Assembly: GCF_052324685.1 (NCBI RefSeq)
Contig: NC_135219.1
Location: 21,623,258 to 21,687,257 of the forward strand
Direction: 5' to 3'
Source: Brachyhypopomus gauderio
Lineage: Eukaryota > Chordata > Actinopteri > Gymnotiformes > Hypopomidae
DNA length: 64,000 nucleotides
Part shown: piece by piece, positions 17,635 through 28,073 of the stretch
Layout: each line of letters begins with the position of its first letter
Numbering within the stretch: the stretch's first letter is position 1
Position numbers and translations under genes: made by a program
Notes under the pieces: model-generated
What the model saw: the letters and a program-made list of their open reading frames with translations, nothing else
The model's database searches: none
What the model was told of the DNA's origin: nothing

Positions 17635-17932
17635 GATAATTCTATCGTAGCAGTTGTCAATATACGTAAATATATTGTCCAAATCTTTGCGGTGCTCCAG
17701 AGTTGTTGCGTCCGTTGATACCTATGTAAAAGAGAAACAAAGAAAAACCAACAAAAAACAAACACAGAGATTATTATGCTATATTTTTAGGTTGTCTTAA
17801 ATTATGTTAGCGGGTAATAAAAAATATTGTTAATTTTGTTTAGCAGCGGCCTGCCGCCATGTTCCAAAGCTTCCGCCTTCTGCCGGTTTGCTGCCTGACG
17901 TGTCACTCCGTCATTTCCTCCTCACTGGGTTC
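17635..17932 (-). promoter_or_regulatory. L1 5' UTR / internal promoter region
   Basis: About 300 bp between the 5' target duplication and the ORF1 ATG, beginning with a GC-rich stretch (17850-17932). In L1 elements this segment holds the internal promoter. I do not recognise specific factor sites, so the promoter role is inferred from position. Confidence 0.4.
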
Positions 17933-17948
17933 AATATTGGTGCATTTA

Positions 17949-18699
17949 AAGCAGAATGTTTTCCTGACACTGTCCATGACAGAAATTATGGTTATAGACA
18001 TTATTCAATTTTCAATGTATTACAAATATGGACTCTGCATCTCAAGAAAAGTCTGATTGTTTGTCTGTGAAGTTTGGTCCACTTCCAGTCAAGGCAATTT
18101 ATTGGCAGGTCGATTTATCACAAGAGGGAAACAGAAGAGTTTCCTTCAGAAAATGGAGTCCTGGTCAATGAAAGTAGCAATTGTGATATCACGCTGGGAA
18201 AGGCCTCCACAATCATGTGTGCTTGGAGTGATCTGAACCTGGTGGAAAGAAAGACCATAACAGAATATATACTATTCAACTACTCAACTGTTGATACGCT
18301 ATTCAACTACTCTCTCCATTACATATCAGATGCCAAAAATAAACACCGACATGCAAAATTTTGTTTCCAAGGACTCATGTACCTTATTGTGAACATTGAA
18401 TCACTCAGGATGATGGTCCATCTTCTCTGCCTGTAGTGCCACTCTTGACATGAACCCGAAGGCCTAAGACACAATATGATGCATCATTTCCTATAGACAT
18501 TCATGGGAGACGTTTCACAAGAACAATGCATGCAGTGATCCTCACCTGGTTAAAGTCTTTAAGATCTAAGATGTGCAGTATGAGACTTAGCTTTTATTGT
18601 ATGGGATTTGGATGTTACATCATGGGGTATATATTTATAAAGTTTACTGTAGGCTCAGTCATTGTGAATATTGTGAATATCAATACATTCTGTGAACAG
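17949..18699. other. Spacer, no gene recognised
   Basis: Sequence beyond the L1 target site. A 120-residue open frame (18074-18436) is present, but its composition and lack of recognisable motifs do not support a gene. Confidence 0.5.
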
Positions 18700-18704
18700 A
18701 TACA

Positions 18705-18772
18705 AAGCACTTTGTAAGTTGCTCTGGATAAGAGCATCTACTAAATTCCCCAAATATAAATGTAAATGTCTT
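18705..18772 (+). repeat. L2/SINE-type 3' tail
   Basis: Contains the conserved block TTGCTCTGGATAAGAGCATC followed by a CTACTAAAT... AAATGTAAATG tail, the 3' end shared by many fish L2 LINEs and their SINE partners. The same tail, better preserved, is at about 21930-21980. No coding part is attached here. Confidence 0.7.
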
Positions 18773-19351
18773 GATTCTAGATAATGCAGTGTATATAATA
18801 CATGAACAGCATTGTGGTGCCATATAAGCTTTTATTTATGATTTTATGAATTCTGTTATGTTCTGATAAATGTAACTAAAACAGATCTGTCAGATATTTA
18901 GCAGCCTTGACTGAATCTACCATTCATGCTTCCCCCACCTTGTCCCTGTTCTCCAGTCTTAAGAAACCAATGGAGCATCAAATAAATGATTTAATGGAAA
19001 CTGACAAGTACAGAATATACAAACTCAGCCAGCTCAACTTGTAATGAATGATTTTACTATGAAACTAAAGCACAGTTACTCTGCATGAACTATATATCAA
19101 ATATCATTCTGTCCTTGAAGTTATCAGTGATGTGTTATGAAGACAATGAATCAATAAATCAGTTTTCTTTTATTGATGCACCAATTTTAGAACTCGCTGC
19201 AGCAGTGACATGGTGTGCATCCATTTACTCCGTCTATTAATCATACATCTTTATGGAATATATTGGGTTTAGATGTATAGCAGATTAAATAAAAATGCAA
19301 TTTAAAATACATTTTTCTCCAAGATGAGACATTCCTAGGCAAAGCACAATT
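18773..19351. other. AT-rich spacer, nothing recognised
   Basis: No coding block, repeat end or RNA gene could be supported. Confidence 0.5.
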
Positions 19352-19356
19352 ATATG

Positions 19357-19845
19357 TGTCACGTATGGCCTCGCCCCCTCCCTTGGCTGTCACTCCGGGT
19401 TCCCTTGTGTCTGTGTCCCGTGCCTGTTGATCCCGCCCCACTCGTTTATCTCGTGATTCCCTTGTTTATTGCCACGCCCCCGTGTCATTGTTATCACCTG
19501 TTCCTTGTTTCAGTTCTATGTATTTAAGTCCCGTCATTCCCCAGTCTAGTCATCCGTGGTTTTGTTTGTCTAATCGGTCGGTTTGTGTTGTTAGCCTGTT
19601 GAAGTCCTGTTCGTTGTTATCCCCGTTTAAAGCTCTGTGTTTTTCGTCTTCCGTTGTTCCTGCCCAGTTCGTGAGTCCTCCTGGTTTCTGTTTGTCATGC
19701 CTGTTGTTCGTTCCTGTTCGGACTGCTTGCACGTTATGAGCCCTGCCTGCTTATTCAACTCTGGTTTTGGTATTCCCTGTATTAAATCTCACTCATCTCA
19801 GCATTTGTGTCCGTCTCCTCGCTCCGTGGCGCGAGCCACGTTACA
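19357..19845 (+). mobile_element. Solo LTR (489 bp)
   Basis: Begins TGTCACG and ends GTTACA, with a perfect 5-bp duplication ATATG (19352-19356, 19846-19850). A TATTTAAG TATA-like box and an ATTAAA poly(A) signal set plus-strand orientation. No second LTR or internal region is attached, so recombination between two LTRs has removed the rest. Confidence 0.88.
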
Positions 19846-19933
19846 ATATGCCAGAAATGTTCACCACACACATAAACTTTGGTCCGAGTAAGCTCTTAGC
19901 AAACAATCTGAAAATGTCATTCTGCAAAGTCTA

Positions 19934-20267
19934 TGTGACGCGCGGCGGAGCAGGGAAGGATGAGACACGAATCCTCCTTTTCATTGACGTCACTTTTAAT
20001 CGTAACAAAGATTCCGCAATATAGCGCATGAGTAACATATACTTTAACACAGAACGTGTAAACATTAGACAACAACGAGCACAGGACACTGCGCGAGCGC
20101 ACAATAGACAAACCACATTAGCCCCACGTGAATACGAGATGATTCACAGGTGAGACAGATTATCACACGACATAGCCATAACCACGGAGATCCACAGACG
20201 CAGACAAAGCACGTGGACAACATATACACACGCCCAAAAGGGAGGGGCCAGGGTCCTCAACGTGACA
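19934..20267 (-). mobile_element. LTR of a second coding-poor retroelement family
   Basis: 334 bp from TGTGACG to CGTGACA, matching copies at 55112-55450 and the outer LTR at 22480-23089. A G-rich purine tract (complement of 20268-20282) abuts its right edge on the minus strand, the layout of a 3' LTR read on minus. No partner LTR of the same family is found on the right and the flanking 5-mers do not match, so the element is incomplete. Confidence 0.75.
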
Positions 20268-21126
20268 GACGCCCCCTCCAAGGGCACTACCCGTCCCTGG
20301 GTGCCAACAGGACCGAGTGCCCCGAACCCACGACGATGGGCGGATCCGACGCGCTCAGTCCTGCGACTGGGAGGTGACTGCCCTTGGCGAAGCGTCCGTC
20401 ACGAATCGCCTAGCACACCCTCCCTGGGAAGACCGGGGAAAAAACGTTAGACACATTAAACGGAATGGACATGAATACACACACGGGTACATTAACACAT
20501 AGAGGAACGAGAGGGAAAAGGGGGTTTGGTAAACAAACGGGAAGACTTACAAACACTGGCACACACAAACATGAAACAGGGGCCCAGCTACGCACCAGGA
20601 GGAGAGCTAGGAGGGGAGAGAGACCAGGAGCTGCAGGCGCTCCAGGGGACGTTCCTCCTCCAGCCTTCGCTGCGGACCCTCCGCTGGGTGCAGCACGACT
20701 GGCGGACATGCCAGGTGCAGCGCGGCTGGTGTGCGCGCCTTGTGGGCCGCAAGGGAGCTCTTCCTCTGTGTCCATCTCCTCCTCTGCCCCCTGGCCCCAC
20801 TCCATAGACTGCTCCGGGCTGCCACCCCGGGAGCAGTCCATTGCGCTTTCGCCGAAGTGGTCGGAGGGTGGACACCTCACCGAACCCCCTGGGAGAGGGT
20901 GGGAGAGGGACCTACGGGCGGAGGGAGGTAGTCCTCTTCCTCCAACTCCTCCTCCTCTTCTTCACCGTAGTTGTCGGTGGACGCGTAGCTCACCGATGGG
21001 AGGAAGACCTCCCCCTCCTCGCCACCGTAGTTGTCGGTGGAGGCGTCACATACCGAGGGGGGGTAGGCTTCCTCCACCTCACCACTGTAGTTAACGAATT
21101 TTAATTTCGCTCACCCTGCCCGTCAC
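20268..21126 (-). other. Probable internal region of the 19934 LTR element
   Basis: GC-rich. The minus strand holds an acidic frame (21077-20877) with a twice-repeated ASTDNYG-E motif encoded by a tandem repeat of about 57 bp, and an overlapping frame (20880-20410) in another phase. The segment ends at 21126 with CTCACCCTGCCCGTCACA, an LTR terminus of the 6567 family in the opposite orientation. No retroviral domain is recognised. The composite structure is unresolved. Confidence 0.4.
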
Positions 21127-21159
21127 AGGTAGTTTGTAGCACATGCTGGGGTAAGTTGT

Positions 21160-21980
21160 AACAATTTAAGAAGGCCTCTCAGGAGGCCTCCCAGGTGCTT
21201 GTCCAGTCTCTTGTCATTTCAAGGGTCGACTACTGCAACTCTCTCCTGGCTGGTCTTCCTCTGCAGGCCATCAGGCGCTTGCAACTGATCCAGAATGCAG
21301 CAGCAAGGCTTGTCTTCAATCCACCCAAGTTCACTCATGTCACTCCACTGCTGCGCTCCCTTCACTGGCTTCCCGTGGCTGCTCGCATACAGTTTAAAAT
21401 TCTGATGCTTGCCTACAAAGCAAAAAATGGACCAGCTCCTTCATACCTTATGGCAATGGTCAAGAGTCGATCCGCACCTCGAGCCCTTCGCGCTTCAAGT
21501 ACGGCTCGGCTTGACCCGCCATCCCTCAAGATTCATGGAAGACACGCGACAAGATGCTTCTCTGTCCTGGCTCCCAGATGGTGGAACGAACTTCCACTGG
21601 CTATCCGAACAGCGAACTCTCTCACGGTTTTCAAACGCAGACTGAAGACCCATCTCTTTGTAAAGCACTCTGTATAAGCACTAATCTACTGAAGTATTGG
21701 TATAAATCGTAATTGCACTTTATCTCTGGGAACACTTGCTAATGTAGTCTTGTAGGTATTTCTGTCTTGCTAGGTATTGCTCTGTGTCTAATCTTATATT
21801 TTGTTGTCCTCTTTCTAGGTATCAGCACTGGCAACTGTTTATGGCAGTGCTTGAGCTTGAGTAGTTTGGACTTAAACCTGTTTATACTAGATAGAGATGC
21901 ATATTCTGACTAAACACTTAGCACTTTTGTAAGTCGCTCTGGATAAGAGCATCTGCTAAATGCCGTAAATGTAAATGTAT
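21160..21980 (+). mobile_element. L2-type LINE, 3' end with ORF2 C-terminus
   Basis: An open frame to the stop at 21675-21677 encodes the last ~160 residues of an L2/CR1-group ORF2: SRVDYCNSLLAG, LQLIQNAAARL, LRSLHWLPV and VFKRRLKTHLF follow in the family order. It is followed by a 3' UTR and the diagnostic tail around GTCGCTCTGGATAAGAGCAT (about 21932-21951). The element is 5'-truncated, as usual for LINE copies; endonuclease and RT core are absent. Confidence 0.9.
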
Positions 21981-22474
21981 TTTCTTTTAATAAAATACCA
22001 TCCCATTCATGTTTCAGTAGGCTAGATGAATCAGGCATCTGGATGAATTTGATAATACATTAAAAGCAAAACTACTTGGGTTTGAGAGAATAGCACTGAA
22101 TAAAACAAGTAAATCCTGACATAATTGTGTCTGTCAACAAGAAATGTCTAATAAAATTACACCAGTAAGGCTAAACATGCGTTTTACCCCAATGCGGTCA
22201 GCCGTTTCAGTGTGAATACAGTGTACGGAGCTGCCAGATTAAATTCCTGGTCCAAGGAAGATGATCCAAAAGAAACTCTAAAAGGATTCCCACAGGCATT
22301 CAGAAGGACTTAGCACAGTTTCATACTCTTACAAATACTTTCAATCATTAAAAAAAAATTCTGAATTTGCTATTTACACACATTATATAATTATTACTCA
22401 GAAGGTAAAGCAGAAATCCTGCTACAGAACAAAATCACCCTCCATAACAAAACATTTTCATTTTTTTACAATTA
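21981..22474. other. AT-rich spacer, nothing recognised
   Basis: No feature supported between the L2 tail and the nested solo LTRs. Confidence 0.5.
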
Positions 22475-22479
22475 TTCAC

Positions 22480-23089
22480 TGTAACGCTCGGGGCGCGGCG
22501 AAGGATGAGGCACGGAATCCTTTGCTTCTCGAACGTCACTTTTATTTACACACTGTCACGGTGAGGCGGCCCCTTACCGGTCGCCTCCGTCCACAGCGGC
22601 TGTTGTTGTTGTTGTTTTGTGAGGTCGTGTGCGTCCCTCAGGTGGGCGGAGCCCGTGATCCGTCTCACCTGAGGGTCGTTTGTTTGACTATATATGTCTT
22701 GTCTTTGTACCAGTTGACCGCTGGTCATTATATCCTTAATTTGGATCTATTGCACGGGTTTTGGTTTACACACTTTCTATTAAACCATCCTTTTTCCCTG
22801 AGACTTGGCGTGATCACTTCCTTTTTAGTTGCTCACCCCACCCGTCACACACACACAAAAGTGCAGGTAGAACACGTATACATATAAACATGTACACTTA
22901 AACAAAGACCAGCACGGGACATTGCGCAAATACACATTAAATAGACGAACCACATAAGCCCCAAGTGTTGACGAGACGAGCCACAGGTGAGACCAATATA
23001 CACTTGGACACAACCGCACCCACAGAGATCCACAGACGCAGACGACTTGACGCGCCCAAAAGGGAGGAGTCAGGGGCTGTAACGTGACA
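22480..23089 (-). mobile_element. Solo LTR (outer), interrupted by another solo LTR
   Basis: Starts TGTAACG and ends CGTGACA, with the 5-bp duplication TTCAC (22475-22479, 23090-23094). Without the inner insert it is about 309 bp and matches the 19934-20267 and 55112-55450 LTRs across their length. Confidence 0.88.
22554..22849 (+). mobile_element. Solo LTR (inner) of the 6567-8979 family
   Basis: 296 bp, TGTCACG to CGTCACA, related throughout to the LTRs at 6567 and 8683 but in the opposite orientation. Flanked by CACAC on both sides (22549-22553, 22850-22854). It keeps the inverted-repeat arms (22635-22675), the TATATATG box at about 22689 and ATTAAA at about 22778. Confidence 0.88.
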
Positions 23090-23094
23090 TTCAC

Positions 23095-24278
23095 TCTTAA
23101 ATAAATGCAATAAATTATTAAATTTTTGGTCAACAGACCGAAGGGGAAAAAAAAGCAGACAAAAAATAAATATACAAATATATATTTATATAGTCACAAC
23201 AAACAAAAGATCAAGCTTACACAGCTTAAAAGCTATACACTTTGATACACAGCTCTCAGCACTTCAAAAATAGACCACTTGGAAATTGCTGATGGGTGAT
23301 TTATATAAGTCTCTGGTTTATTGTTGTTTACCACCTCTTATCTCAAAGCATGTTCTCAAAAACTGAGTGTAAACTTCATTATGGGTCAGATTTCTCTGTA
23401 GGTCTGCCTGTCTGGTGGGGGAGGATGTTTGTGAGCCTGAGTTACAGGGACATGGGAGAGTCAGTTTGACGTTTATGTTGAACATTTTAAAAGACGGGCG
23501 CTAAATAATGCCACTTCACCACCACTGCCTTCCACCAACCCACCTCTGACTTCAGTTAATTTTAAATTTCAAGATGTCTCGACAGCACAGCCCAGGTTGC
23601 AGTCCTGAGCAGGGAAGACGTTCCGCTCTGGGCAGCTTGAGATTCTTACGCAAACTAACACTGATTGGTTTAAGAAGAGAATGAAGCCCTTGGGGGGGGG
23701 GCTTGTGGGGGGAGGGGCTCGATACTGACACACACAAATGAGCACGCACACACAGACACATGCCAGCTGTTGTGAAACCATTAATGTTGCCTTTTCCACA
23801 TGCAAGAGTCACCACGTGACAGGAGCTTCAGGCTTTGACCCCTACCCCCCCCTTCCTCTCCCTTCTGCACATTATCCCTCCCCCCACACCAGCCCAGCGC
23901 CCCTTTAGGCCCAACATCATATACTACAGGACGCCTTCTTAGACGTACTCAAACAATATAGAACAAACAAACAAAAACAATTCAACCCCGACCAAGGTAT
24001 TTTTGTGCAAGCCCAACCAACACCATACCTCAACATGATATACATATTTTAGTTTGCTTAAATACGAAAGACGGCGGTCTCAGCTGGACCACCTGAAAGG
24101 TCAGAATAATGTGCATTCATCTTACAGTGTGTGTGTGTCATGCTAGTCGTTTTTCTTTTAAAAATTAGTTTTACTGTATAAAAATAAATTTAAAAATTGT
24201 GTTAAAAAAAGGGAAATATTTTAATATCCCCTTGAAAACATTGGGATGGCTATCTGAGAGAAAAAGGTGGAGAGTGGT
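23095..24278. other. Spacer, possibly 3' UTR-like sequence of the SERTAD-like fragment
   Basis: No protein-coding block recognised. It contains a G-run (about 23692-23701), C-rich stretches at 23840-23890 and a CA microsatellite patch near 23730-23760. On the minus strand it lies downstream of the stop of the SERTAD-like fragment and could be its 3' untranslated sequence; that is inference. Confidence 0.4.
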
Positions 24279-24467
24279 TTAAGAGTGCACGAGGATCTCC
24301 ATGATGTGGTCCAGGTCGTTGAGGTCAGAGAGGCAGAGCTGCAGGGGACCGCTGGGCATGCAGCTGGAGCAGTTCTTCAGGCCGTCGTCTCCCAGCCCAG
24401 ATGCTGCACTACCGCCTCTCGGCGCAGGCACTGCCAGAGCAGTGATGTCAGTCAGTAGGTAGCCCAT
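24279..24467 (-). pseudogene. SERTA-domain-protein-like C-terminal coding fragment
   Basis: A 62-codon minus-strand frame ending in LNDLDHIMEILVHS followed by a stop. This closely resembles the conserved acidic C-terminus of SERTAD transcriptional co-regulators, where an LDHIMEVLVG-type motif ends the protein. The 5' end runs straight into a tandem repeat (24456-24618) and no SERTA domain or start exon is visible nearby, so this is a fragment or the last piece of a broken gene. Family assignment rests on memory of the C-terminal motif only. Confidence 0.45.
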
Positions 24468-24618
24468 TGTTCAGGGAACTTTGGAGGATGGGCCCGTTTG
24501 TTGTTTTTTGGGGTAGGTAGCCCCTTGTTCAAGAGAACTTTGGAGGACGTTTGTTGTTTTTCTTGGGGTAGGTAGTCTACTGTTCTGGGAACTGTAGAGG
24601 ACGCCCCCGTGTGTTTTG
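24456..24618. repeat. Three-copy tandem repeat, units of 55-58 bp
   Basis: Units start at 24456, 24514 and 24569 with TAGGTAG, each followed by a TTGTTC...GAACTTTGGAGGA block and a T/G run. The first unit overlaps the 5' end of the SERTAD-like frame, which suggests the repeat arose at its break point. Confidence 0.75.
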
Positions 24619-24689
24619 TTAAATTACTGTGTGTGGTTGGTGAAATTACAGCTGTGTGTGTGTGAATCTGCAGTGTTGGGCTGATTTCC

Positions 24690-25372
24690 ATGGATTATAT
24701 GGTTTTATATTGAATAAAGGCCTATATAAATTGGTGGTTGAGCATATGTGGCATAATAAACATTATGAGCCTTACTTTGGGGCACTTTTTGATCTGGTAA
24801 AATATATGAGCTCCAGAGAAGGAGGACTTAGAACCTGTTAAATCATATGAGCCTTAGGAAAGAGGTGATTTATAAATTAGGGCAACACTCATGACCCTCG
24901 GTTTGAGGACTTAGAATAACAAATAAATAAATATAAGCCTCTTTCCAGGGACTTCGATAAAAGCTATGAGCCTCCAATGAGAAGATATGTTTGAACACCT
25001 GAGTAAATTATATGAGCCCCCAAGAAGGACGTTCATTATTTGAAAGACAGAGCAGGGAGGATCATTTGTGTACACAAGCATAAGAGAAACATTTTATAAG
25101 AGGTTATAGAGTGAAATTAAATAAAGATTCTCCATGCATGAAATTACAACTTAATTTAAGACATTCTGTGGACATGATATAAGTGTTGGAAGAAAAACTC
25201 GCTCAGGCTGCTTGGAGTGTTGAGATATTAACTTTGGGTCTATTTGTTCTTGGAGTGTGTGCGCTGGTGTATTAAAGGACTTGCAAGTACGACGATAAAG
25301 TAATAAGGTTTACTGAATTAAATTTAAGCAAAAAGTGAATTGGAAGTGAATTTGAAAAATTGGAGTTGTATT
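24690..25372 (+). other. AT-rich leader with scattered TATGAGC motifs
   Basis: Precedes the gag-like frames. TATGAGC recurs at about 24764, 24804, 24846, 24965 and 25011 in loosely similar contexts. No gene is seen. Whether this is the leader of an old retroelement is inference from the order. Confidence 0.35.
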
Positions 25373-26670
25373 ATGGATAATATTAAGGGTCTAGAGGATT
25401 ATTTGGTTGGTATTATGAAGAAGCGGGCTGTGCCGAAAGTGAGACCGAAGACGGTGGTGTATGTAAAAAGGTGTTTTGAGAGAATGCGTTCCGAAGGGTT
25501 GTGGCCAGACCCAGACGATCGCGGCATGTGCCAAGTTGATTGGGAGCATATCGAGAAGCATTGGGTCACACAAGTCAATAAAGAAAAAAGAAAATTAGAG
25601 GCTGGAGTTCTAACAAAGCAAAAGAGCAAAAACCAGCTGGAGGAAGCGGAAACTTATTTGTCATACATGATAAAATTTAGAAAGATTTGTCAAAAGATTA
25701 ATGATAAAGAACAAGTTGAAATCAAAAAGGCAGACACCCCTGTGCCCCCTCACTATGTAGAAAAAGTGTGCAATCCCAGTGCTCCTCGGTATCCACGTGT
25801 AGCGCGTAGCGTCCAGAATCAGTGAGAGAGCGTGAATGTGAAGTAGACAAGTAGACAAGGGAGACAAGTAATAATGGAGGTTGTTAAAGATGTGGCTATG
25901 GATAAAATGATGGGAAGACTGGCGAGGCTTGAAGAATGTGTGCACAAGGGAGCTAGAGAAACTGAGTTAAATAATGCATTGCAAAGAATTGAACGGCAAA
26001 TGGCTGAGAGTATGGGTCTGAGTGGCCCCACACGGCTAGAACAGATGTTGGATCCTGAGAAAGTGGTCTGTGACATGGAGAAAGCAAGGCAAGAAGGCAA
26101 GAAGAAGCTAAGTTGAAGAAGGATAGAGAAAGCCATATAGAAAAGCATGCTGTAAGAGATGAGAGGGAGAATAGAGGTGTGTCCGAGTACAGACAAGCAA
26201 AAATTCCTCCAGATGAGAAGGAGGTGGGTGATGAATATCAAACCCTGTCCGACTCGGAGCAATGGGTAAGAGAGCCCGCCCACAACGACAGGCAAGGTAT
26301 GGTCACGCAGTCCAAAGCTAAGGGTAGGTTGACCATTGGAGGTCATTAACCTCCGGTAGCAGTACCAGAGAGTAGCCAGGCAAACACATACGCACCGTGG
26401 ACACACAGAGATTTGCATACTATGATAGATAAATTACCCAATCCCAAGAAAGGCATTCAGTATTTCCTGTCTAAATTTGAACAGTACACAGCTGGGGATA
26501 TGTTGGGTTTGGGAGATATAAAGACATTGTTTAAAGCTATGGGAGTTTTGAATATACTGTCTACAGCCAAAAAGGCGACTGGGACAGAGCATATGGCCGA
26601 TGAGACCCCGTTTGACTTGATGAGACTCCAAATTGTGCGTAAGTTAAAGCGAAACTTAATGTTTTCCTGA
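25373..26670 (+). pseudogene. Broken retroviral gag-like region
   Basis: Four consecutive open stretches (25373-25825, 25874-26116, 26113-26349, 26413-26670) lie in two frames, with stops near 25823, 26114 and 26347 between them. The first is basic with a Trp-rich N-terminal region suggestive of a matrix domain. The second is Glu/Arg-rich and helical. The last contains a short segment reminiscent of the N-terminal part of a retroviral capsid. No protease, polymerase or envelope follows, and no LTR pair was found around it. It reads as an old, degraded endogenous retroelement copy with no coding capacity. The family is uncertain. Confidence 0.35.
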
Positions 26671-27282
26671 AAGACTGTGGGAGAGCAGAAGTGAAGAGAC
26701 CACAGTGGCCTTGAAAAGAACAGCACATGAGCTCCCTCAGTGCAAGATGGAAGGTAAGCAGTTTTTAGATAAACAGGCAGGCAATTAGAGAGGAGCAGGT
26801 GGGTTTCGATGGAGAGCAGCGAAGGTGGGGGAGTCACCAAAACCTAGAGAGAAAGAGCATGAAAGGGAGGACATCGCCCAGCACGGGGACTTTTTGCTCA
26901 GACACTGATGGATTCCACTTGGGTCAGGTAGACTTCTAGGCAACTAGCACCAGTGCACTGGAGAGTTTGTACCACGTATACTTTGGCTATTTTGTACTCG
27001 CTTTCATTTTATATAAATTGATCTGAATATTACTTTTGGTGTCAAACTTTGCTTGGGTCACTCAGTCAAAACCAATCGGTTAATCGGGGCAGTGTTGGGG
27101 CCCATCTGGGTCAGGAGAAAAAAATCCCAACAGTATGCAAGTCCAATCTCTGCCATGTTACTCTAAATCACTACTAAAAACTGCTATCGAACATACGCAA
27201 CACACGACAAGCACACAGCGGGAATCGCTACTCACACAATACACCTGCTCCTCCCCCTACATCAGAGTGAACAGTGGAAGTG
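26671..27282. other. Spacer after the gag-like region
   Basis: No gene recognised. An AATCGGGGCAGTG...CCCAACA stretch near 27080-27130 might be the end of a retroelement, but no matching partner was found in the window. Confidence 0.3.
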
Positions 27283-28073
27283 CACAGTAAAAAGTGAATT
27301 GTTGGAACAACTTTAAAAAATTACTTCAATTGGTAACACGCAAATGAATTAAGTTTCTTCAAATCAAGTTAACATGTTAGATGAACATATTTTTTTAAAG
27401 TTAGATGAGCTTAACAATCTAAGTATTTTCAAATGAACAATTTGCATTAATACGAATTAATTTTAAGGCAAGTCAACTTAACTTTTCCCAGTTTTCCAAT
27501 TCAATTATTAGCGTTACTGAAAAGTCAAATACCGGTCCTTCACAACTCAACAGTACAGTTTCAGGAAAGGTAAGCTTTGTAATTACCCTAATGTGTTATT
27601 TTAGTTTGTTAAATCTAATTGTAATTAGCTCCAAACAATTACAATTTTAGGTTAGCTGAAAGAAATAAAATGTAATGTAACTAATAACATAACATTAAAG
27701 CATACTATGCACTTAAAATGTATCATTCGGATCATTTTATTTTAAACAAATATGTCCAAACTGCATAACAGTCATACAACATTGTGACTTGGGAGAAAGA
27801 CGCTGCAGACAAGTCCATTCACCCACAGAACGGAGGTTTTATTCTTCACTTTCAATAAAACCAGCACCCACAGGCACAATCCATACAACTTGAGACCTAA
27901 ATTAGCTTGGCCTTGCACATGAAACACATGGGGAGGTCATGAAGACGGCAACGTTACACATACATGGAGGGGGAACTAAGATAATGCACATGTACATTAA
28001 AAAATGGACCGGGGTGACTTAACTAATAACACACAATTAATAATCATTAATAACACTATACAGACATAAACAC

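Larger units (their letters stand above)
9505..17932 (-). mobile_element. Full-length L1-type LINE with 16-bp target duplication
   Basis: Flanked by the direct repeat AATATTGGTGCATTTA at 9489-9504 and 17933-17948. Read on the minus strand it has a short 5' UTR, ORF1 (17634-16870), ORF2 (about 16400-11646), a long G-rich 3' UTR and an A-rich tail (T-run at about 9518-9531 followed by TAA/TAAA repeats). Without the nested hAT element (14854-15814) and one 8-bp duplication it would be about 7.46 kb, a full-length L1. Both ORFs are otherwise open, which argues for a young insertion. L1 clade placement rests on the ORF1 coiled coil/RRM-like layout and ORF2 motifs; the related Tx1 group is the alternative. 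Confidence 0.93.

Noticed and set aside
18074..18436. A 120-codon frame between the L1 and the L2 tail.
   Set aside because: No motif, no splice context and no related copy in the window; length is compatible with chance in AT-rich DNA.
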